Shown here one piece after another: positions 8,371-17,422 of a DNA stretch of 64,000 nucleotides (positions are counted from its first letter, which is position 1; every line of letters starts with the position of its first letter). Source of the DNA: Pseudomonas sp. PDM04 (GTDB taxonomy: Bacteria; Pseudomonadota; Gammaproteobacteria; Pseudomonadales; Pseudomonadaceae); the NCBI RefSeq assembly GCF_014851765.1, contig NZ_JACVAI010000001.1, positions 806,001 to 870,000 on the forward strand, given 5' to 3'. The position numbers were made by a program, and so were the translations under genes. The notes under the pieces are model-generated. The model had not been told where the DNA came from. It did not search any database and saw nothing but the letters and a program-made list of their open reading frames with translations.

Positions 8371-10449
8371 TTAAAGGCTGTTGATCAGTGTGCTGAAGAT
8401 TTCCTGCGCAGCCTTGATGATCTGCGAGGACGCGGTGTAGTACTGCTGATACTTGACCAGGTTGCCGGTCTCTTCATCGAGGTCGACACCCGACAGCGAG
8501 TCGCGTGCGCCCTTGGCGTTGGCCAGGATGGCTTCGGTGGCGGCGCTGTCGAGCTTGCCCTGGGCGGCCTTGGAACCTACACCTTCGACCAGCTTGCCAT
8601 AGGCGTCGGTCAGGGAAATGCCCTTGCTGGCAGAACCGGTGTCCACGGTCTGCGCGGTTTGCAGGCCAGCCAGCGCCGTGCCATTGCGGTTGTCCAGCGT
8701 CCCCGGCTGACTGAGCGAAACGTTGATCGAAGCGCCCGACGTCGGCGAGCCGGCGACGGTCATTTCGAAGGTCGCGGTGTACTGGGTCGCTGGCGGCGGC
8801 GGGATCGGCGCGCCCGTGGCATCCTTGAGCGGGATGGTCAGGTTGAGCGTGTTGTTCTCGTTCGGCTTGATGGTGCCGCTGCTGATGACACCGCCATTGG
8901 CGTCCAGGAACTGGTAAGTCTGGCTGGTGCCGTCGGCAGACACGTCGCCAAACACCACTTTGGTCGGCGTGGAATACTTCAGGCCGTTCTGCATCGCTGT
9001 CGCGGTGGCCGTGTCGTAGATGTCGAACTTTGTGGTCAGGGTCGGCTGGCCGCTGGCCGGAATCGTCAGCGTGCCACTGTTGCCGGCGCCAATGGCCGCG
9101 CCCAGCGGTGCCGCGATGGCCAGGCGCTTGGAGTCGGTCATCTCGGTCTTGATGTTCGTCGCCGCGTTGCGGGTCGGGGTGATCTTGAAGGTGTCGCCGG
9201 CGGTCGCGGTGTTACCTGGAGCCGGCGTGCCACCCTTCAGGTTCAAGGAGAAACCGTCGATGACCGGAGGTGGCGTCGTCGTGGTGCTGAAGCTGCCCAT
9301 CGGCGTGTTGTCCGGCAGACGCTGGACGGTGTAGTCGGTGGCGCTGGTGAAGGTCACCTTGTAATCGTTGATGGTCAGCTTGCCGGAGTCTTCGATGGTC
9401 ACATCGAAATTGCCAGTGCCGGCATTGTTGCCGATGGTCGCGATGCTGCGCTGGGACACCTGTGCAGCACTGTTGATGCTGTTGAACAGGGTCGAACCGA
9501 AGTCACCGTTCTTGTCGATGCCCTGGGCCTGCAGGCTGTTCATCTGATCGGCGACGACCAGGGCCACGCGACCCAGTTCGTTCATGGCCGGGTCCAGCAC
9601 GGTGCTGCGATAGCGCAGCAGACCACCGATCTCGCCACCGGTCATGATCGAGGTGATGTCGATGGTGCTCGAACCCCGATTGAGCTGAATCCCCAGACGA
9701 CCCGGATCGTCCTTGCTCGGCACCATTTCCAGTTTGCTGGCGGTGTTGCCCATGACCAGCGGCTGGCCGCTGCCCAGGTAAATATCGAGGCTGCCTTCGC
9801 GCTCCACCACTTGCGCACCGGTAAAGGTCGACAGCTGGCGGACGGTTTCGTTACGGGCGTCGAGCAGCTCGTTCGGCATGCCGCCGGCACTGGAAATTTC
9901 CGAGATGCGCTGGTTCAACTGGGCCACGGTCGCGGCCAGCTTGTTGACCTGGTCGGCCATGTTCGTCAGGTTGCCGTTGATCGTGGCATTCTGCTGATTC
10001 AACTGCGTGGACATCGAGTTGAAGCGGTTGCTCAAGGCCTGGGCATCGCTGAGCAGCAACTGCCGGGACGCATCGTCGCCGGGCTTGGCATTGACGTTCT
10101 GCACCGAGGCAAAGAACTTGGTCAGGGCGCCGTTCAGGCCGGTGCCGCTGTCCGACAGCAGCTTGTCCAGCGGCGTCACCTGCCCCAGGTAGGCAGCCGA
10201 ATCACTGTTGAGCGAGGTCGTGGTCTGCAACTGTGCATCGAGGTAGCTGTTGTATACCCGACGTACATCGGCCAGCGTGGTGCCGGTGCCGATCCATACG
10301 TTGCCGAACTGCTGCGAGGCCTTGGTGCCTTGCACAGTTTGCTGGCGTGAGTACCCGGCGGTGTCGACGTTGGCAATGTTATTGCCGGTTGTCATCAATG
10401 AGGATTGGCCAGCGGCCAGTCCCGACATCCCGATATTGAGCAAACTCAT
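8371..10449 (-). CDS. flgK: Flagellar hook-associated protein FlgK (HAP1)
   Basis: This 692-residue first hook-filament junction protein is exported through the flagellar channel. The N-terminal SLLNIGMSGLAAGQSSLMTT and NIANVDTAGYSRQ are the conserved axial-protein signature (the ANxxTxGY-like motif). The C-terminus with DEETGNLVKYQQYYTASSQ and IFSTLINSL is the matching terminal helix. Extra central domains (roughly residues 330-560) make it longer than the 553-residue Salmonella protein, as is common in Pseudomonas. It lies between flgJ and flgL in the usual order. Confidence 0.97.
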   Translation of the reverse strand: MSLLNIGMSGLAAGQSSLMTTGNNIANVDTAGYSRQQTVQGTKASQQFGNVWIGTGTTLADVRRVYNSYLDAQLQTTTSLNSDSAAYLGQVTPLDKLLSDSGTGLNGALTKFFASVQNVNAKPGDDASRQLLLSDAQALSNRFNSMSTQLNQQNATINGNLTNMADQVNKLAATVAQLNQRISEISSAGGMPNELLDARNETVRQLSTFTGAQVVEREGSLDIYLGSGQPLVMGNTASKLEMVPSKDDPGRLGIQLNRGSSTIDITSIMTGGEIGGLLRYRSTVLDPAMNELGRVALVVADQMNSLQAQGIDKNGDFGSTLFNSINSAAQVSQRSIATIGNNAGTGNFDVTIEDSGKLTINDYKVTFTSATDYTVQRLPDNTPMGSFSTTTTPPPVIDGFSLNLKGGTPAPGNTATAGDTFKITPTRNAATNIKTEMTDSKRLAIAAPLGAAIGAGNSGTLTIPASGQPTLTTKFDIYDTATATAMQNGLKYSTPTKVVFGDVSADGTSQTYQFLDANGGVISSGTIKPNENNTLNLTIPLKDATGAPIPPPPATQYTATFEMTVAGSPTSGASINVSLSQPGTLDNRNGTALAGLQTAQTVDTGSASKGISLTDAYGKLVEGVGSKAAQGKLDSAATEAILANAKGARDSLSGVDLDEETGNLVKYQQYYTASSQIIKAAQEIFSTLINSL

Positions 10450-10474
10450 GGTTCAGACCTTAATCCTTGTGCCC

Positions 10475-11770
10475 TTATAAAGGCGTGGTGGAAACGCCCG
10501 CCGCAGCGTAGTTCTGGTAACTCGTCATCTGCTTGGCTATCTGCGAAATCTTGCTTGCGTAGTCGGGGTCGGTTGCGTAACCGGCCTTTTGCAACTCGCG
10601 TACAAACTGTTCTGGGTTATCGGCTGACTTCACGACTTCTTGATAGCGATTGTTGGTTTGCAGCAAAGTCACAAGGTCATGGAAACTGTCCTTGTAGGAG
10701 TCGTAGGAACGGAACTCGGCCGTCTCCTTGACCATCGCGCCGTTCCTGAATTCGCTGGTGATCGCCCGCGCCGAATTGCCCGTCCAGTTACTGCTGGCCT
10801 TGATGCCGAACAGGTTGTGGCTGCTGCTGCCATCCTGGGCGCGCATGACCGATTTGCCCCAGCCGGTTTCCAGCGCGGCCTGGGCCACGAGGTAACGCGG
10901 GTCGACCCCGATGCGAGCGGCTGCTTCCTTGGCCATCGGCAGCATGGTGTTGACGAATTCGTCGGCGGAACCGAAGGCTTTCTTTGCCGGTGCCAGCGGA
11001 ATCTGCGCCATGGCACGACCGTGGATCTGCAGGCCACCGTTGGCGGCGGCTTGCGCATTCGCCAGCCAGTCGCCATTGAACAGCGGACCTGAACCGGTGA
11101 GCGTGGCGCGATCCGGCAGTTGCGTGTTTCCGGTCGCCGCCACCGATGCCGCGGCCGCTGTCGTCGCCGAAGGGACCAGGCCCGCCAGCAAACGATCGGC
11201 CAGCTTCGGTGGCAACGCCAGACGCCGCTGATTGATCAGCGCCATGTCATTGCGATGAGCGCCCTCGCCCGCCTGCGGCGCACGGACCGAACGCGAAGCC
11301 CACAACGGACGCTCGCCGTTGACCCGCGACAACGGCCCGTTGATCGCCAGCGTACCGGCGGCCACCGGTGTCTCCACCGCCGCTTTCGCTGCGGCCTGCT
11401 TGGCGGCCGACGCCGCTTCCGCTTCGCCCGGCGCCAATGGCTTGTTCTTCTGCATCTGGCGCATCAGTACGTCCGCCAGGCCGATACCGCCGCCTTCACG
11501 AGACATGGAAACAGCCAGTTGCTGGTCGTACATTTCCTGATATTGCTTGGCCGCTGGCGTGTTGAGCGGATTGCCCTCACCCAGCGTGTCGGTCGCCTTG
11601 CGCATGGACTTGAGCATTTCGCCCAGGAACAGCGACTCGAATTCCTGCGCCACCTTGCGCAGGTTGGCGTCACTGTTCTTGTCGCCGACCTTGAGCTGGT
11701 TCAGGCGATTGAGGTCGGAGTAGGAACCCGAATCGCTGCTGCTGACCAGACCACTCTTGTACATATCCAT
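10475..11770 (-). CDS. flgJ: Flagellar rod assembly protein / peptidoglycan hydrolase FlgJ
   Basis: This 431-residue two-domain protein acts in the periplasm. The N-terminal half (about 30-110) is the rod-binding or rod-cap domain (VAQEFESLFLGEMLKSMRKA). The C-terminal half (about 260-420) is a glycoside hydrolase family 73 glucosaminidase-like domain with VAQAALETGWGKS and NLFGIKA, which opens peptidoglycan for the growing rod. An Ala-rich linker of about 120 residues separates them, making it longer than the 316-residue Salmonella protein. Its gene follows flgI after 11 bases. Confidence 0.96.
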   Translation of the reverse strand: MDMYKSGLVSSSDSGSYSDLNRLNQLKVGDKNSDANLRKVAQEFESLFLGEMLKSMRKATDTLGEGNPLNTPAAKQYQEMYDQQLAVSMSREGGGIGLADVLMRQMQKNKPLAPGEAEAASAAKQAAAKAAVETPVAAGTLAINGPLSRVNGERPLWASRSVRAPQAGEGAHRNDMALINQRRLALPPKLADRLLAGLVPSATTAAAASVAATGNTQLPDRATLTGSGPLFNGDWLANAQAAANGGLQIHGRAMAQIPLAPAKKAFGSADEFVNTMLPMAKEAAARIGVDPRYLVAQAALETGWGKSVMRAQDGSSSHNLFGIKASSNWTGNSARAITSEFRNGAMVKETAEFRSYDSYKDSFHDLVTLLQTNNRYQEVVKSADNPEQFVRELQKAGYATDPDYASKISQIAKQMTSYQNYAAAGVSTTPL

Positions 11771-11781
11771 GGTCGCTGTCC

Positions 11782-12897
11782 TCAGATCACGATCAGGTCG
11801 GCTTGCAATGCGCCAGCCTGCTTCAGTGCTTCGAGGATGGCCATCAAGTCACCCGGCGCCGCGCCGACCTGGTTCACTGCACGCACGATCTCGTCGAGCG
11901 TGGTGCCCGGGCCAAACTTGAACATCGGCTTGGCTTCCTGCTGGGCGTTGACCCGCGAGCGCGGCACGACTGCGGTCTGGCCATTGGACAGCGGACCAGG
12001 CTGGCTGACGATCGGGTCTTCGGTGATGGTCACGGTCAGGCTGCCGTGGGTCACGGCGGCCGGGGAAACCTTGACGTTCTGGCCGATCACGATGGTGCCG
12101 GTGCGCGAGTTGATGATGACTTTCGCCACCGCCTGGCCCGGATCGATTTCGAGGTTTTCCAGAATCGACAGGTAGTCGACACGCTGGCTCGGATCCAGCG
12201 GCGCACTGACACGAATCGAACCGCCGTCGATGGCCTGGGCAACGCCCGGGCCGAGCATGTCGTTGATCTTGTCGACAATGCGCTTGGCCGTGGTGAAGTC
12301 CGAACGGTTGAGGTTCAGGGTCAGGCTGTTGCCCTGGTTGAAACCGCTCGGCACCGAGCGCTCAACCGATGCACCGCCAGGGATGCGACCGGCCGACGGA
12401 ACGTTGACGGTGATCTTCGAGCCGTCGCGACCTTCGGCATCAAAACCGCCGACCACCAGGTTGCCCTGAGCGACCGCGTAGACGTTGCCGTCGATACCCT
12501 TGAGCGGCGTCAGCAACAAGGTGCCGCCACGCAGGCTCTTGGAGTTGCCGATCGAGGAAACCGTGATGTCCACCTGCTGACCGGGCTTGGCGAAGGCCGG
12601 CAGATCGGCGCTGACCGACACCGCCGCGACGTTCTTCAATTGCACGTTGCCCGACCCCGCCGGCACCTTGATGCCGAACTGCGAGAGCATGTTGTTGAAG
12701 GTTTGCAGGGTGAACGGCGTCTGGGTCGTCTGGTCGCCCGTACCGTTGAGCCCGACCACCAGGCCGTAGCCGATCAACTGGTTGGAACGCACGCCGGAGA
12801 TGCTGGCGATATCCTTCAGGCGCTCGGCTTGAGCGCTGAAAGCGGAAGACAGCAACAGGGCGGCCACCATCAGGTGTTTAAGATTCAACGTAGCCAC
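11782..12897 (-). CDS. flgI: Flagellar P-ring protein FlgI
   Basis: This 371-residue periplasmic P-ring subunit forms the bushing around the rod in the peptidoglycan layer. A Sec signal peptide ([16 protein letters not shown]) precedes [31 protein letters not shown], the hallmark N-terminus of the family; the C-terminus is full length. The annotated GTG at 12897 directly abuts the flgH stop. A TTG at 12888 has a better-spaced AGGTGG in front and may be the real start. The gene lies in the conserved flgH-flgI-flgJ order. Confidence 0.96.
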   Translation of the reverse strand: MATLNLKHLMVAALLLSSAFSAQAERLKDIASISGVRSNQLIGYGLVVGLNGTGDQTTQTPFTLQTFNNMLSQFGIKVPAGSGNVQLKNVAAVSVSADLPAFAKPGQQVDITVSSIGNSKSLRGGTLLLTPLKGIDGNVYAVAQGNLVVGGFDAEGRDGSKITVNVPSAGRIPGGASVERSVPSGFNQGNSLTLNLNRSDFTTAKRIVDKINDMLGPGVAQAIDGGSIRVSAPLDPSQRVDYLSILENLEIDPGQAVAKVIINSRTGTIVIGQNVKVSPAAVTHGSLTVTITEDPIVSQPGPLSNGQTAVVPRSRVNAQQEAKPMFKFGPGTTLDEIVRAVNQVGAAPGDLMAILEALKQAGALQADLIVI

Positions 12898-13593
12898 CTA
12901 GAAAGGGAACAGCGGGCTGAGGAAGAAACGGTCGAACCAGCCTGGCTGACTCGCATCGGCAAAGGCACCGGTCCCCGAATAGGTGATGCGCGCATCGGCC
13001 ACGCGGGTCGACGACACCGTGTTGTCGGTGGCGATGTCATCGGCGCGAACCAGGCCGGCGATCCGCACCAGCTCATCGCCGGTATTGAGCGTCAGCCACT
13101 TCTCGCCACGCACGGCGATGATGCCATTGGGCAACACGTCCGCGACGGTGACGGTAATCGAGCCGGTCAGGCTGTTGCTCTGCCCGGATTTGCTGTCACC
13201 CTTGGTGGCGCGGTCGGCGCTGTAGCCGGCATTCAAACTCAGGTCGTTGCTGCCGATCGGGTTATTGGTGGTCAGGCTGGAGCCGAACAACGAGGTCAAC
13301 CCCACGCTGGTATCACTGTTTTTGCCGATCTGCGAGTTGGCGTTCTTGCTGGCCTGGGTGCGCTCGTTCAGGGTGATGGTGATGATGTCACCGACCCGGA
13401 ACGCCTTGCGGTCGCTGTACAGGTTCTGCTCGAAACCGGCCTGGTAGATCGAGCCATTATTCGCGGCGGCCGGCAACGGCGTACGCGGCAACACCGGGGC
13501 GTAGTAAGGATCATTGGGCTTGGGCGTTGGAGCGACGCACCCCGCCAACGCGGTGACCCCACTCAGTGCCAGGACAGATACAAAGCGATTCAT
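12898..13593 (-). CDS. flgH: Flagellar L-ring lipoprotein FlgH
   Basis: This 231-residue outer-membrane lipoprotein forms the L-ring bushing. The signal peptide ends in the lipobox LAGC at about residues 16-19 (Cys19 lipidated). Mature motifs such as [19 protein letters not shown] and [14 protein letters not shown] are family signatures, and the protein ends in FLSPLFPF. It is cotranscribed between flgG and flgI with no spacing to flgI. Confidence 0.97.
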   Translation of the reverse strand: MNRFVSVLALSGVTALAGCVAPTPKPNDPYYAPVLPRTPLPAAANNGSIYQAGFEQNLYSDRKAFRVGDIITITLNERTQASKNANSQIGKNSDTSVGLTSLFGSSLTTNNPIGSNDLSLNAGYSADRATKGDSKSGQSNSLTGSITVTVADVLPNGIIAVRGEKWLTLNTGDELVRIAGLVRADDIATDNTVSSTRVADARITYSGTGAFADASQPGWFDRFFLSPLFPF

Positions 13594-13645
13594 GACCCTA
13601 CCTCACGGTGTTGCAGGCGACCTCATGGCCGCCTCATAGACTTGA

Positions 13646-14431
13646 TTACAGATTCTGCGTTACGAACGAGAGCATCTGGTCGGCAGTGGAAATCACCTTG
13701 GAGTTCATCTCGTAGGCACGCTGAGTGGTGATCATGTTGACCATCTCTTCAACGGTGCTGACGTTGGAGGTTTCCAGGGTGTTCTGCAGCGTGGTGCCGA
13801 AACCGGCCAGGCCAGGCGTGCCGACTTGTGGCGCGCCGCTGGCGGCGGTTTCCAGGAACAGGTTGTTCCCCACGGCTTGCAGGCCGGCCGGGTTGATGAA
13901 GTCGGCGGTCTGCAGGTTGCCGATCACCTGGGCGGCAGGGTTGCCGGCGACGGTGATGGACACGGTGCCGTCGCGACCGACGGTGAAGGTCTGGGCGTCG
14001 TTCGGGATCACGATGGCCGGCTCCAGGGCGAAGCCACTGGCGTTGACGATCTGGCCGTTGGAATCGAGGTGGAACGTGCCGTCACGGGTGTAGGACGTGG
14101 TGCCGTCCGGCTGCAGGATCTGGAAGAAACCGCGACCGTCGATGGCCATGTCCAGCGGCTGCTCGGTGGTTTGCAGGCTGCCGGCGTTGAAATTTTTCTG
14201 GGTGCCGACGATCCGCACACCGGTACCCAGTTGCAGACCCGACGGCAGTTCGCTGTCCTGGGTCGACTGGGCGCCTGGCTGGCGCTTGATCTGATACAGC
14301 AAGTCCTGGAACTCGGCGCGGTCACGTTTGAAACCCGTAGTCGAGACGTTCGCCAGGTTGTTGGAAATGGTGGTCAGGTTGGTGTCCTGGGCGGACAGAC
14401 CTGTTTTGGCAACCCATAGAGCCGGAAGCAT
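13646..14431 (-). CDS. flgG: Flagellar basal-body distal rod protein FlgG
   Basis: This 261-residue distal rod subunit has the conserved size. The N-terminal SNNLANVSTTGFKRDRAEFQD is the rod/hook signature, followed by the FlgG-specific segment GVRIVGTQKNFNAGS. The C-terminus TTQRAYEMNSKVISTADQM is the conserved terminal helix. It is exported by the flagellar type III machinery and assembled on FlgF. Confidence 0.98.
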   Translation of the reverse strand: MLPALWVAKTGLSAQDTNLTTISNNLANVSTTGFKRDRAEFQDLLYQIKRQPGAQSTQDSELPSGLQLGTGVRIVGTQKNFNAGSLQTTEQPLDMAIDGRGFFQILQPDGTTSYTRDGTFHLDSNGQIVNASGFALEPAIVIPNDAQTFTVGRDGTVSITVAGNPAAQVIGNLQTADFINPAGLQAVGNNLFLETAASGAPQVGTPGLAGFGTTLQNTLETSNVSTVEEMVNMITTQRAYEMNSKVISTADQMLSFVTQNL

Positions 14432-14476
14432 TCGATTCTCCTCGTGCGCCTGTTTTACGGCGCGACGTTCTGATAA

Positions 14477-15217
14477 TTAGCTGATCTGCAAGACCCGAGC
14501 CATGGCCTGGTCGTCTTCTTTGGCGGTGTTCATCATCTTGACGTGCAGCTCGAACTGCTTGGCCAGCGCCAGCACCGAGGTCATTTCTTCCACGGCGTTG
14601 ACGTTGCTCGACTCAAGGAACCCGGACACCAGCTTGACGTTGGCATCGGCTTGCGCCGGCTGCCCGTCCTTGGTGTGAATGGAGCCGTCCAGGCCCTTGG
14701 TCATGTTCTTGAAGTCCGGGTTGACCAGCTTGATGCGGTCGACCTCGGCCATCACCCGGGGGCCTTCGCCCATCGCACGAATGCTGACGGTGCCGTCCTC
14801 GCCGATCTCGACCTGCTGCTCCGGCGGCACGGAGATCGGCCCGCCGTTGCCCAGCACCGGCATGCCATTGCCGGCACGCAACACGCCCAGAGCATCGATG
14901 TTCAGGCTGCCGGTGCGCACGTAACTTTCACCGCCATCGGGGGTCTGCACGGCGAGCCAGCCATTGCCCTGCACCGCGACGTCGAGGTCGCGACCGGTCT
15001 GCACCAGCGAGCCTGGGGAGAAGTCGGTAGCCGGACGCTCGGACATGGCAAACGCACGCGCCGGAAAGCTGTCACCGAACACCGGCATCGAACGCGCCTG
15101 CTCCAGATCTCTCTGGAAACCATTGGTGGAGATGTTCGCCAGGTTGTTCGCATGAGCCTTCTGCGCCAGTGCATTCTGGCTGGCGCCGGTCATTGCCACA
15201 TAAAGGTACTTGTCCAC
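14477..15217 (-). CDS. flgF: Flagellar basal-body proximal rod protein FlgF
   Basis: This 246-residue proximal rod protein is the first gene of the flgFGHIJKL operon. The start is a GTG at 15217 (VDKYLYVAMTGASQ), preceded by GAGGAAAG; longer in-frame readings upstream are not family-like. The ANNLANISTNGFQRDLEQ motif and the C-terminal AKQFELHVKMMNTAKEDD match the flagellar rod family. The flgBCDE genes are not upstream here, so this half of the rod-hook cluster is transcribed separately, in line with the sigma-54 box 57 bases upstream. Confidence 0.96.
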   Translation of the reverse strand: MDKYLYVAMTGASQNALAQKAHANNLANISTNGFQRDLEQARSMPVFGDSFPARAFAMSERPATDFSPGSLVQTGRDLDVAVQGNGWLAVQTPDGGESYVRTGSLNIDALGVLRAGNGMPVLGNGGPISVPPEQQVEIGEDGTVSIRAMGEGPRVMAEVDRIKLVNPDFKNMTKGLDGSIHTKDGQPAQADANVKLVSGFLESSNVNAVEEMTSVLALAKQFELHVKMMNTAKEDDQAMARVLQIS

Positions 15218-15273
15218 ACTCTTTCCTCTGCATGCCGGACGTTTGCCGCCCACCGCTGTACTGCTGAGCCACA

Positions 15274-15289
15274 AGCAATTAGCAGACCA
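15274..15289 (-). promoter_or_regulatory. Sigma-54 (-24/-12) promoter of flgFGHIJKL
   Basis: The minus strand reads TGGTCTGCTAATTGCT, with GG and GC separated by exactly 10 bases and a TTGCT downstream half. Transcription would start near 15262, about 45 bases before the flgF GTG. RpoN dependence of the flgF operon is established in P. aeruginosa, so this match is expected. Confidence 0.7.
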
Positions 15290-15412
15290 ACTTTTTTCTG
15301 ACGGCGCGAGGGCCGGCAAACAAAGGGGTTGAGGGGACTGGCGGGTTGAAAGCGGTTCGCGCTGGAGACGAAAAACCGGCGGTGTCATGCCGTTGGGTGG
15401 CAAGGCCTGGCC

Positions 15413-15508
15413 TCTTCGCGGACAAGCCCGCTCCCGCAGGCACTTGCGGTGGACACAGCGCCTGTCAACGGCGGTGGACCGGCGGGAACGCGCCTGCTCG
15501 CGATGAGG
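15413..15508. repeat. Pair of REP-like sequences downstream of phhR
   Basis: The segments TCTTCGCGGACAAGCCCGCT (15413 on) and GGCGGGAACGCGCCTGCTCG (15481 on) are oppositely oriented REP-type palindromic halves separated by about 40 bases. They resemble the other Pseudomonas REP elements in this window but belong to a more diverged subtype. Confidence 0.6.
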
Positions 15509-15533
15509 CCCGTACACCTGCCGCTGAGCTCCG

Positions 15534-17093
15534 CTAGGGCTCGACCTTCCCCACCCCATACTCGCGCAACTTGTTGGCAATGGTGGTGTGCGAAACCCCC
15601 AGCCGCCTGCCCAACTGCCGACTGCTCGGGTGTTCGGCATACAAGCGCTCCAGCACCGCTTTTTCGAAGCGCCCGACGATGGCGTCCAACCCGCCCTCGA
15701 GGGAGAAGTCGCCAAGGGGCTGACGCGCCCCGTAGTCCGGCAGGCGGATGTGCTCGACCTTGACCGTCCCGCCCTCGCACAACGAAACCGCCTGGAACAG
15801 CACGTTTTCCAGTTGCCGGACATTGCCCGGCCAGTGGTAATGACTGAGCCGTTCCATGGCCGCCGGCGCCAGTTTCGGCAGCGGACACCCGATCTGCCGA
15901 CTGGCCTGGTCGAGGAAATGCTCGACCAGTGGCGGCAACCCGTCGAGGCACTCGCGCAGGGGCGGGATGTGCAACGACAGCACGTTCAAGCGGTGATACA
16001 GGTCCTGGCGAAATTCGCCACGGGCACACAGTTCCGACAGGTCGACCTGTGTCGCGCAGATCACCCGCACATCCAGGTAAACCTCTTCATCACTGCCGAC
16101 ACGACGGAAGCAGCCATCCTGCAGGAACCGCAGCAGTTTCACCTGCAGACGCGGGCTCATTTCCGCGACCCCATCGAGAAACAACGTACCGCCCGCCGTC
16201 AATTCCAGCAGACCGAGCTTGCCTTCCGCCCGCGCCCCTTCAAACGCGCCCGGCCCGTAGCCGAACAACTCGGTTTCGGCCATCGATTCCGGCAACCCTG
16301 CGCAATTGAGCGCCATCAACGGCGATTGTCCACGCGGACTGGCCAGGTGGCAGGCGCGCGCCAGCAACTCCTTACCGGTGCCGGTTTCACCCTCGATCAA
16401 AAGCGGCGCATCCAGCGGTGCCATGCGCCGAGCTTCACGCACCACCGCCGCCATCACCTTCGAACTCTGGAAGATGCTGTCGAACCCCCGCAACTCCTGC
16501 TTGCGCACGTTGTAGATGCGCTCGCCCACCCGATCAGCGCGGTGCAGCGTCAACACGGCACCGGCCATGGCTTCGCTGTCGTCATGCTCCGATTGCAGGG
16601 GCGCGATATCCGCCAGGAACACATCGCCCCTGACCTTGACCCGCAGCCCGTTGATCCGCGATTTGTTGGCGCGCACCAGCTCCGGCAAGTCGAAATCCTC
16701 GGCATAGCGCGACAACGGAATCCCCGGCACCTCGTCCACGCGCACCCCGAGCAATTGCGCCGCTGCGCGGTTGGCCGCGACGATCGAGCCGCCCATGTCG
16801 ATCGACAGCACCGGGAACTCCAGCGCCCCCAGCAAGGCATTGAGTTCCATGTGCCGACGCTCGCTGGGCATCAGCCCGACACGCTTGACGCCGAACACAC
16901 CGGCAATCGCTTCGAACTTCGCACGCAGCGCCTGAAACTGAAGATTCACCAGGTTCGGGCAGTGCAGGTAGATCGCGTTGCCGTGCTCGCCACCGACTTC
17001 ACCGCGTGCGACGTTGATGCCGTACTCCACCAGCAGATTGAGGATGTCGCGCAGGATCCCGATGCGGTTCTGGCAGTGGACTTTGATACGCAT
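15534..17093 (-). CDS. phhR: Transcriptional regulator PhhR (TyrR family)
   Basis: This 519-residue activator of aromatic amino acid catabolism has an ACT domain (about 1-70, MRIKVHCQNRIGILRDIL), a PAS domain (about 80-190), an AAA+ sigma-54-interaction domain (about 205-440) and a C-terminal Fis-type helix-turn-helix (about 470-519, SSRQLGRRLGVSHTTIANKL). Walker A is GETGTGKE. The GAFTGA loop that normally contacts sigma-54 reads GAFEGA, and the Walker B region reads LFLDGVAEM without the usual Glu after Asp. The start at 17093 fits the family length. It is divergent from phhA, with a PhhR-like box between them. Confidence 0.95.
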   Translation of the reverse strand: MRIKVHCQNRIGILRDILNLLVEYGINVARGEVGGEHGNAIYLHCPNLVNLQFQALRAKFEAIAGVFGVKRVGLMPSERRHMELNALLGALEFPVLSIDMGGSIVAANRAAAQLLGVRVDEVPGIPLSRYAEDFDLPELVRANKSRINGLRVKVRGDVFLADIAPLQSEHDDSEAMAGAVLTLHRADRVGERIYNVRKQELRGFDSIFQSSKVMAAVVREARRMAPLDAPLLIEGETGTGKELLARACHLASPRGQSPLMALNCAGLPESMAETELFGYGPGAFEGARAEGKLGLLELTAGGTLFLDGVAEMSPRLQVKLLRFLQDGCFRRVGSDEEVYLDVRVICATQVDLSELCARGEFRQDLYHRLNVLSLHIPPLRECLDGLPPLVEHFLDQASRQIGCPLPKLAPAAMERLSHYHWPGNVRQLENVLFQAVSLCEGGTVKVEHIRLPDYGARQPLGDFSLEGGLDAIVGRFEKAVLERLYAEHPSSRQLGRRLGVSHTTIANKLREYGVGKVEP

Positions 17094-17285
17094 ATGGATG
17101 GCCTGCGGAGGATGGATGAAATGCCCAATCGGTGAGAGCGGGCTTGCGCGCTCCCACGAGGGACGCGCACGACGCGGACGCTCACAATTTTCTGCCAGTG
17201 CATGCAGATAACCGTAAAGATTATGTGACACCTGAACGACTTTTCAAACCGGCAGATCCTTACCTGACCATCACGTACGCTCAAA

Positions 17286-17303
17286 CGTAACGAAAACTTT
17301 ACG
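17286..17303 (+). promoter_or_regulatory. PhhR/TyrR-like operator
   Basis: CGTAACGAAAACTTTACG fits the TyrR-family arrangement TGTAAA-N6-TTTACA with outer mismatches only. It lies about 60 bases upstream of the sigma-54 box, a normal distance for an upstream activator site. A weaker half-match, CGTAAAGATTATGTGACA, is at 17213-17230. Confidence 0.6.
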
Positions 17304-17349
17304 AAAACCGCAGAGTTTTCCTGCCGAAGAGGACACTCACCTGCTGCAA

Positions 17350-17365
17350 TGGCGCAACGCTTGCG
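17350..17365 (+). promoter_or_regulatory. Sigma-54 (-24/-12) promoter of phhA
   Basis: TGGCGCAACGCTTGCG matches TGGCAC-N5-TTGC at every invariant position. A start near 17377 would give a leader of about 46 bases before the phhA ATG. Confidence 0.72.
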
Positions 17366-17422
17366 CTATTCCTGAGTCAATAGCCGCATAGAACAAGAAC
17401 GAATCCCCAGCAGGAGAGCAGC

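Larger units (their letters stand above)
15218..15533. other. Spacer upstream of flgF with promoter and repeats
   Basis: This 316-base gap between phhR (3' end) and flgF contains a sigma-54 box at 15274-15289 and two REP-like sequences at 15413-15440 and 15481-15508. No gene is seen in it. Confidence 0.7.
17094..17422. other. phhR-phhA divergent regulatory region
   Basis: This 329-base region has no gene. It holds an imperfect REP-like palindrome (17132-17156), a half-matching TyrR-like box (17213-17230), a full PhhR-like box (17286-17303) and a sigma-54 box (17350-17365) directed at phhA. Confidence 0.75.

Noticed and set aside
8350..10350. 666-residue plus-strand frame over flgK
   Set aside because: GC-rich codon use leaves the reverse frame open. 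It has no family motifs and fully overlaps a certain flagellar gene.
11803..13731. 642-residue plus-strand frame over flgI/flgH
   Set aside because: It is a shadow of two well-identified genes; the composition is Arg/His/Gln-rich and non-protein-like.
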